From Verrucomicrobiota bacterium (GTDB lineage Bacteria > Verrucomicrobiota > Verrucomicrobiia > Limisphaerales > JACPZS01): DNA of 58,933 bases. The position numbers and the translations under genes were made by a program. This document shows, piece after piece, positions 54,444 to 58,933 of this stretch. The DNA is taken from contig JACPZS010000204.1 in the NCBI GenBank assembly GCA_016195385.1, positions 1 to 58,933 of the forward strand. Direction: 5' to 3'. Under the pieces are notes generated by a model that worked only from the letters and a program-made list of their open reading frames with translations, made no database searches and was not told where the DNA came from. Positions within the stretch are counted from its first letter, which is position 1. Every line of letters begins with the position of its first letter.

Positions 54444-55169
54444 TCATTCCGCGATCTCGGCATTCGAGTAAATCTCCTTCACGTCATCATGATCTTCGAG
54501 TAGTTCGATCAATTTCATGACGCTCGCGGCGGTCGCGCCAGTCAGCGGCACCGTCAACGTCGGCAGCGACGTCACCTGCGCCGACGCGGGCTTGATTCCT
54601 TTCGCTTCGAGTTGCTTGTGGACGCCTTCAAAGTGAGCGGGGTCGGTCAGGATTTCATAACCCTCCGGCTCGGCTTTGAAATCTTCCGCGCCGGCTTCGA
54701 GCGCGATCTCCATCACCTGATCTTCGGCGGCAGCTTCGCGGGGGATAATGAGCTGGCCTTTGCGCTGGAACAGCCGTGAAACCGAGCCAGCGGTTGCGAT
54801 TGTGCCGCCGTTCTTGGTCATCAAGCTCCGAATCTCCGCCGCCGTGCGATTGCGATTGTCCGTGCTCAACTCGATGAGCATCGCCACTCCGTTCGGCCCA
54901 TAAACTTCGTAGGTCAAATCCTCGTACGTGACACTGTCTTCGCCGCCCGTGCCGCGCTTGATCGCCCGGTCAATATTGTCGTTGGGCATGTTGGCGGCGC
55001 GCGATTTCAGCAGCGCCATGCGCAGCCGCGGGTTCATCGCCGGATCGCCGCCCGCGATCTTCGCCGCGATGGCAATTTCTTTGGCGATCTTCGCGAAAAT
55101 CTTCCCGCGCTTGGCGTCAATCGCGCCTTTGAAATGCTTAACCTTCGCCCATCTGCTGTGTCCGGCCAT
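54444..55169 (-). CDS. yebC: YebC/PmpR family protein
   Basis: A 241-residue protein with the family's nearly invariant N-terminus MAGHSRWAKVKHFKGAIDAKRGKIF. Later come NMPNDNIDRAIKRGTGG, EVYGPNGVAMLIE and TDNRNRTAAEIRSL. Length is normal. Members were described as transcriptional regulators (PmpR) and, more recently, as factors relieving ribosome stalling at proline runs. It lies 30 nt upstream of the RND gene, same strand, so co-transcription is possible. Confidence 0.95.
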   Translation of the reverse strand: MAGHSRWAKVKHFKGAIDAKRGKIFAKIAKEIAIAAKIAGGDPAMNPRLRMALLKSRAANMPNDNIDRAIKRGTGGEDSVTYEDLTYEVYGPNGVAMLIELSTDNRNRTAAEIRSLMTKNGGTIATAGSVSRLFQRKGQLIIPREAAAEDQVMEIALEAGAEDFKAEPEGYEILTDPAHFEGVHKQLEAKGIKPASAQVTSLPTLTVPLTGATAASVMKLIELLEDHDDVKEIYSNAEIAE

Positions 55170-55289
55170 AAATTCTAAATGCGACTGTTTTGCTTCGGAA
55201 TCATTCGCTGTTCGAGAAATTAGGAGATCACGAACGCAGGAAAAGAAAATTCCTTCTTTGATCAGACGGGGGTCGGCTGGAGTCGTTAC

Positions 55290-55685
55290 TCACTTCGCGT
55301 ACAAAATCGGCAAGTTTGCTTCGTCAAGCACAACTCGATAAGCGCAATAGGGGTGACCGTTCCAAGGTGCCGACTCCAACCATTCGAGCCGCAGGATGCG
55401 TTCGCCCCCGATGTGCTGGGCCTCTTTTGGCAAATCGCTGCGCCGGAGACGATCCAATTCCCAAACTTGGCCCCACCGCGCGGCGAGCAGGAACGCCTCT
55501 TTTTCTTCCGCCACAGTTCGGGCCGACTCGACGCGCCAGATCAGGTAGTGAAACTTGATCGGTTCGTACACGAATCCGAAGGCAAGGATGCAAACGGCTG
55601 GCGCGAAAATCAGCACGAACAAACCGTGGAGAATCCTTTCTCGGAAGCTCAACCGGAGAAAGCGACTTCTCCATCTGAGAATCAT
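55290..55685 (-). CDS. small hypothetical membrane protein
   Basis: A 131-residue protein. ATG ending at 55685 opens a basic leader (LRWRSRFLRLSFRERI) followed by one helix (LHGLFVLIFAPAVCILAFGFVYEP); the rest is soluble, with several Arg and Trp residues and a C-terminal stretch near YCAYRVVLDEANLPILYAK. Family not recognised. It lies 14 nt after the YbjQ stop on the same strand, so the two are probably expressed together. Confidence 0.6.
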   Translation of the reverse strand: MILRWRSRFLRLSFRERILHGLFVLIFAPAVCILAFGFVYEPIKFHYLIWRVESARTVAEEKEAFLLAARWGQVWELDRLRRSDLPKEAQHIGGERILRLEWLESAPWNGHPYCAYRVVLDEANLPILYAK

Positions 55686-55699
55686 CTTTGGTGGGAGAT

Positions 55700-56038
55700 T
55701 CAATTTTGCGGTTCCACGAATACCGCCGTCCCGTAACAGAGCACTTCGGTCACGCCGGCGGCAATTTCGGTCGCGTCGTAGCGCACGCCGATGAGCGCGT
55801 TGGCACCGAGTTGGGCGGCGTGTTCGAGCATCTTGCTGAAGGCGTCGCCGCGCGCCCGGTCGCACAGTTCCGTGTAGATGGAAATGTTGCCGCCGAAGAT
55901 CGTCTGGATGCTCGCGCCGATGTTGCCAACAATCGAACGCGACCTCACGATGATGCCGCGCACAACGCCGAAAGATTTGGTGACGCGATAGCCGGGCAAA
56001 TCGAACGTCGTCGTAGTCAAAGGATGGGTGTGATTCAT
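55700..56038 (-). CDS. YbjQ family protein (UPF0145)
   Basis: A 112-residue protein of the YbjQ/UPF0145 family, which forms pentamers and has been annotated as heavy-metal binding without firm proof. Landmarks are [20 protein letters not shown], then the middle [32 protein letters not shown], and the closing [12 protein letters not shown] ending at 56038 gives the standard length of about 107-112 residues; in-frame codons upstream read as non-coding. Confidence 0.88.
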   Translation of the reverse strand: MNHTHPLTTTTFDLPGYRVTKSFGVVRGIIVRSRSIVGNIGASIQTIFGGNISIYTELCDRARGDAFSKMLEHAAQLGANALIGVRYDATEIAAGVTEVLCYGTAVFVEPQN

Positions 56039-56120
56039 AACTTGCGCTTGATTCAACACGAGCCAGCCACGCCGCAGAAGCATAAAAACGGACCGGAAAG
56101 TTAACGCGGCTCCGCGCTGG

Positions 56121-56702
56121 TCAGTCCGTGAGCGCGGACAGATCGCGTGTAAACGCGGTGACGCGCACCGATGGCCCGCTCGACTGCGCGGCGTCGCGCG
56201 CAAGCAAGGCGTCCAGCGCTTCCGGCGATTGGCCGGCCGCACGACGGTAAGCGAGCAACGTCGTGGGTGAATCCACTCTCGCGACGTTGATGACTGAAGG
56301 AATCGCGTGAATTGGGAGCGGCGACGCGACTTCGACACGCGGGCGTGGAAGATTCACTAGCACGATGAAAATGACGATCGCCGCGCCGAGGGGAAGCGCG
56401 ATTCGCCAGCGCCAGGCGGTGAGCCACGTCCGAATCGGTGAGTCGCGATGACTCGTAGAAACCGGCTCGCTGGCTTCAATTCGTCGAACGAGGCGTTGGT
56501 GAAAATCGCTGGAGACTTCGACGCGCGGCGCATTTTCCGCAATCGCCGAATGTTCGCGGCAAATCTCCGACAGCTCGCGCAAATACTCCCGGCAGCCGGA
56601 ACAAGCTGCGACGTGGGATTGCAGCGCGTCGCGTTCGAGTTCACTCAAAACGCCTGCCGCGAGCAGCGTGAGGTTCTGTTGGTGTTGCGGGCAAGCTTTC
56701 AT
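56121..56702 (-). CDS. anti-sigma factor with zinc-finger (zf-HC2) domain
   Basis: A 193-residue membrane protein. The N-terminal zinc-binding anti-sigma domain has His and two Cys in [14 protein letters not shown] (about residues 29-42), preceded by [14 protein letters not shown]. One membrane helix follows ([21 protein letters not shown], about 99-119). A periplasmic tail of about 75 residues carries no motif I can name. It would hold the ECF sigma factor encoded upstream until a signal is received. The start overlaps the sigma factor stop by 4 nt. Confidence 0.88.
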   Translation of the reverse strand: MKACPQHQQNLTLLAAGVLSELERDALQSHVAACSGCREYLRELSEICREHSAIAENAPRVEVSSDFHQRLVRRIEASEPVSTSHRDSPIRTWLTAWRWRIALPLGAAIVIFIVLVNLPRPRVEVASPLPIHAIPSVINVARVDSPTTLLAYRRAAGQSPEALDALLARDAAQSSGPSVRVTAFTRDLSALTD

Positions 56703-57337
56703 AAATGAGTTTCGTTTTCGCGGAAATGTTCAGTGAGCGTTTTCATCTTCCGCAGTTTTTCCAACCCGTGAAACAGCCGCGACTTCACGGTGCCGACGGA
56801 ACAATCCAGCGCCGTCGCGATGCCGTCGAGTGATTCTTCCACGTAGAACCGCAGAAACACCACCTCGCGATGCTTCTCCGGCAACGCGTCGAGACAGCGG
56901 CGCAAAAACGCGTCACGCTCGGACGACGCCATCGCCGTCGCCGGACACGCCGCACCATCGGGCACTTGGCTCAAAGTGTCATTGCTGCTCGACCATTCGT
57001 CGTTCGCGAACCAGCGCATCCACGATTGCTTTGCGCGCAACCGGCGTTTGTGTTGGCGAATCAAGATCGCGCAGAGCCAAGTGAAAAACCGGCAGCGGCC
57101 GTTGAAGCGCGCGAGGCTCTGCCAGGCGGCGACCAATGTGTCTTGCGCGAGATCTTCCGCCGTCGCGATCTCACCGCAAAGCACGAGCGCCTGCCGGAGC
57201 AAGCGCGCTTCATGGATACGACACAGTTCGCCGAACGCCGCGCTGTCGCCGCGCTGAGCGGAACCCAGCAACGCAGGCAATTCAACCTCGGCGACCGGCG
57301 TCAGCGTTGGATTTGATTCGGACAAGTTCTTAAACAA
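56699..57337 (-). CDS. ECF-type RNA polymerase sigma factor
   Basis: A 212-residue sigma-70 family protein. The region-2 core is visible as AEDLAQDTLVAAWQSLARFNGRCRFFTWLCAILIRQHKRRLR, and region 4 as LPEKHREVVFLRFYVEESLDGIATALDCSVGTVKSRLFHGLEKLR. An N-terminal extension of about 20 residues precedes region 2. Its overlap with the anti-sigma gene gives the usual coupled control. Targets are unknown. I cannot find a convincing autoregulatory promoter in the 72 nt upstream, though a 6-bp GCGAGC/GCTCGC hairpin is present there. Confidence 0.93.
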   Translation of the reverse strand: MFKNLSESNPTLTPVAEVELPALLGSAQRGDSAAFGELCRIHEARLLRQALVLCGEIATAEDLAQDTLVAAWQSLARFNGRCRFFTWLCAILIRQHKRRLRAKQSWMRWFANDEWSSSNDTLSQVPDGAACPATAMASSERDAFLRRCLDALPEKHREVVFLRFYVEESLDGIATALDCSVGTVKSRLFHGLEKLRKMKTLTEHFRENETHL

Positions 57338-57409
57338 TTTCAGAGCGAGCGGTGAAGCTCGCCCTGGGTTGAGACTGAGAGTGGCGCGATGGTCTCAAGC
57401 ACGATGCGT

Positions 57410-58660
57410 TCAATTACTGGTGATCGGCTTTCCGGCCGAAGGGCCGACCACGGTGAAGGGTGGCCCGCTTTTTTCCACGAAGATAATCACTTCGGCTGGT
57501 TCTTCGGGATAGCTCGACTTGAGTTCAAAACCGCGATCCACATTTTGAAAAACAAATCGCCGGTAGTTGAACGGGCCGGAGCCAAATGGATCGCGCACAC
57601 TCTTCAAACCCGCTTCACCATTCAGGCGAAACTGGACGGCGGCGCGCAGCATTTCCAGCCGCGCTTGATACCTGAACTCCTTGTTGCGCGCCTTTCCAAG
57701 CGCGGGAAAAAGCTCTTTGGCCAAGACGTTATTAGAATTTTGGATCTTGTCGAAAAAGGCCGTGTTCGCCGGCCCGAAGCGATCGTACGGCAGGGTCGCG
57801 ACGGCTTGCATCTCATTGTAGAGCGGCCCCAACGCCGCCACGAGCGCGAGCATTCCGTCGCTGGTGCCACCGGCAGCTTGAATGAACTGATCGGCTCGCT
57901 CGTAATTCTTTTCCCGGTTGCTTTCGTCAACGAGCGTGGCCGCGAGCAGTTCGCGAATGTTGCTTACGACTTTCGCTTCGTCACCACGGTGAGCCGCCTG
58001 AAATTCTTCGATCTTCCTTTGATACCAGGTCATAAAAAACCGCTCGCCCATTCCGATGCACTGGCTGATCGTATTGCCGGTCGGACTGGCATCAATCCCG
58101 TCCATGAGCTTTTTCAACGCCTCGGGGCTGAACGCGTAGAAATTCTCCGCCACGGTGTAATCGACGATGTGATCGATGGCGATTTGCACCAGCGTCGAGA
58201 TGAGGGTTCCGTCCGCGCTGGCCTGGCGGCCGAGCGCAAGCGCGCCCAAGAGATCCTGAACCGCCTCGTCTTCTTTTCCGCTTTCGAGAAAAAATCGCGC
58301 GCGAAACTGGGCGGCTTGCGCCACTGCTTTGGCTTTGGCCAGGTGCGGCAGGAGCATCTCGGGGCCATCCGCGAAATCGACTCCCCAATCGGCACGCTGT
58401 TTGAGATCCGCCGCGCGCCGCACCAGCCGGAAGACCGTGTCATAACGCACAGCCAAGGCTCCGTACTTTTCATTCACGCGCGAAGTCTGTCGGTTCTCGA
58501 ATAGTTTCTGTTCTTCCGCTGAACGCTCCGGCAACAGGCTGAAGGCCTGCATGTAGATGAGCGCGGGATTGACATCCGTTCGATACGGACTCGCCGCTTG
58601 GAGTGTGGCGCTCGTGGCCAGCAGGCCGGCGAGCAAAAGAACTGACTTAATTGTTTTCAT
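57410..58660 (-). CDS. hypothetical exported protein
   Basis: A 416-residue protein. ATG ending at 58660 gives a clean signal peptide (MKTIKSVLLLAGLLATSATLQAAS). The remainder is predicted helical, with charged segments such as RESREKNYERADQF-like repeats around residues 250-270 and no heme, metal or catalytic motif I can recognise. Similar exported proteins of about 400 residues are common and unassigned in Verrucomicrobiota. It lies upstream of the sigma gene on the same strand, 72 nt away, so it may be a member of the same transcript or regulon. Confidence 0.8.
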   Translation of the reverse strand: MKTIKSVLLLAGLLATSATLQAASPYRTDVNPALIYMQAFSLLPERSAEEQKLFENRQTSRVNEKYGALAVRYDTVFRLVRRAADLKQRADWGVDFADGPEMLLPHLAKAKAVAQAAQFRARFFLESGKEDEAVQDLLGALALGRQASADGTLISTLVQIAIDHIVDYTVAENFYAFSPEALKKLMDGIDASPTGNTISQCIGMGERFFMTWYQRKIEEFQAAHRGDEAKVVSNIRELLAATLVDESNREKNYERADQFIQAAGGTSDGMLALVAALGPLYNEMQAVATLPYDRFGPANTAFFDKIQNSNNVLAKELFPALGKARNKEFRYQARLEMLRAAVQFRLNGEAGLKSVRDPFGSGPFNYRRFVFQNVDRGFELKSSYPEEPAEVIIFVEKSGPPFTVVGPSAGKPITSN

Positions 58661-58933
58661 AAAACGCTTGATGTTGATTTGACCGTTCACACCCGTTAAT
58701 CGCATGAGCGGGCAGAAAGGTTCATTTTATCTTGAACTCCTGTTTCGAGTTGGGAACGCCGAACATCGGTCGGCTCGAATTTGCGACACTAACCCGAAAA
58801 TTTCGTTGAAAAAGTCGCAACGGTGTTCTCGACCCAATGTCTATTGGGTTGAAATGAATGCGAAACACACCGCTGCGACGGGCACAGTTTGCAACTCGGA
58901 ACTCTTCGAGTTTCCAGCCGTAAAAAAGCGTTC
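58661..58933. other. non-coding end of the window, nothing identified
   Basis: The last 273 nt hold no reading frame I would call. A 7-bp palindrome ACCCAAT/ATTGGGT lies at 58832-58849 with a 4-nt loop. It probably contains the promoter of the exported protein gene at 58660 on the minus strand, but no -10/-35 pair is convincing. Confidence 0.3.

Overview
The window looks like a chromosome segment of a Gram-negative, GC-rich member of the Verrucomicrobiota, most like the Limisphaerales/Pedosphaera group. This is inferred from gene families, not from a marker-gene search. The supporting signs are planctomycete/verrucomicrobial cytochrome modules (a DUF1549/DUF1553 'PSD1' protein paired with a Tat-exported DUF1501 protein, and a PPC protein plus a c-heme/WD40 protein), a sulfatase, a lipid A pathway, Mla-type and HpnN-type lipid transport, and many short palindromic repeats. 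I saw no rRNA, tRNA, CRISPR array, transposase or complete prophage.

Layout. 1-9.6 kb: first PSD1/DUF1501/PPC/cytochrome-WD40 module, broken up by small toxin-antitoxin (TA) genes. 9.7-13.0 kb: lpxK, an LpxL-type acyltransferase and a WaaF-type heptosyltransferase in one minus-strand operon, divergent from a His-rich metal transporter. 13.9-20.4 kb: secreted esterase, mutS with a large foreign-looking insert, aldose epimerase. 20.5-28.4 kb: two-component pair, GH88-like hydrolase with an SDR, HtrA protease, a palindrome array and a GDP-mannose 3,5-epimerase-like enzyme. 28.6-38.4 kb: cyclase/TolB/TPR protein, a VapBC-like pair and a second PSD1/DUF1501 module split by a scrambled accessory islet. 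38.6-47.4 kb: cvpA, dnaG, a dehydrogenase, a sulfatase, a cysteine desulfurase homologue with an altered active site, and a TauE-like exporter. 47.5-54.4 kb: mlaEFD-like operon with an unrecognised repeat protein at its head, then an HpnN-like RND protein. 54.4-58.7 kb: yebC, ybjQ, a sigma/anti-sigma pair and an exported hypothetical.

How the genes fit together. The two PSD1/DUF1501 modules, the PPC and WD40 proteins, the sulfatase, the esterase, the GH88-like enzyme and the SDR suggest breakdown of complex, possibly sulfated polysaccharide outside the cytoplasm. The lpxK/lpxL/waaF, Mla and RND genes build and maintain the outer membrane. The sigma/anti-sigma pair, the two-component pair and HtrA fit envelope sensing and stress.

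Most notable observations: (1) MutS carries an in-frame insert of about 200 residues that reads as a phage-type Barnase/EndoU/ColicinE5-RelE-like (BECR) nuclease domain; (2) small TA islets lie between the genes of both PSD1/DUF1501 modules, and the second islet holds two copies of a carB fragment, a duplicated PSD1 3' tail and a beheaded PIN gene; (3) a cysteine desulfurase homologue has Arg where the PLP-binding Lys should be; (4) six consecutive hairpins lie between htrA and the epimerase gene.
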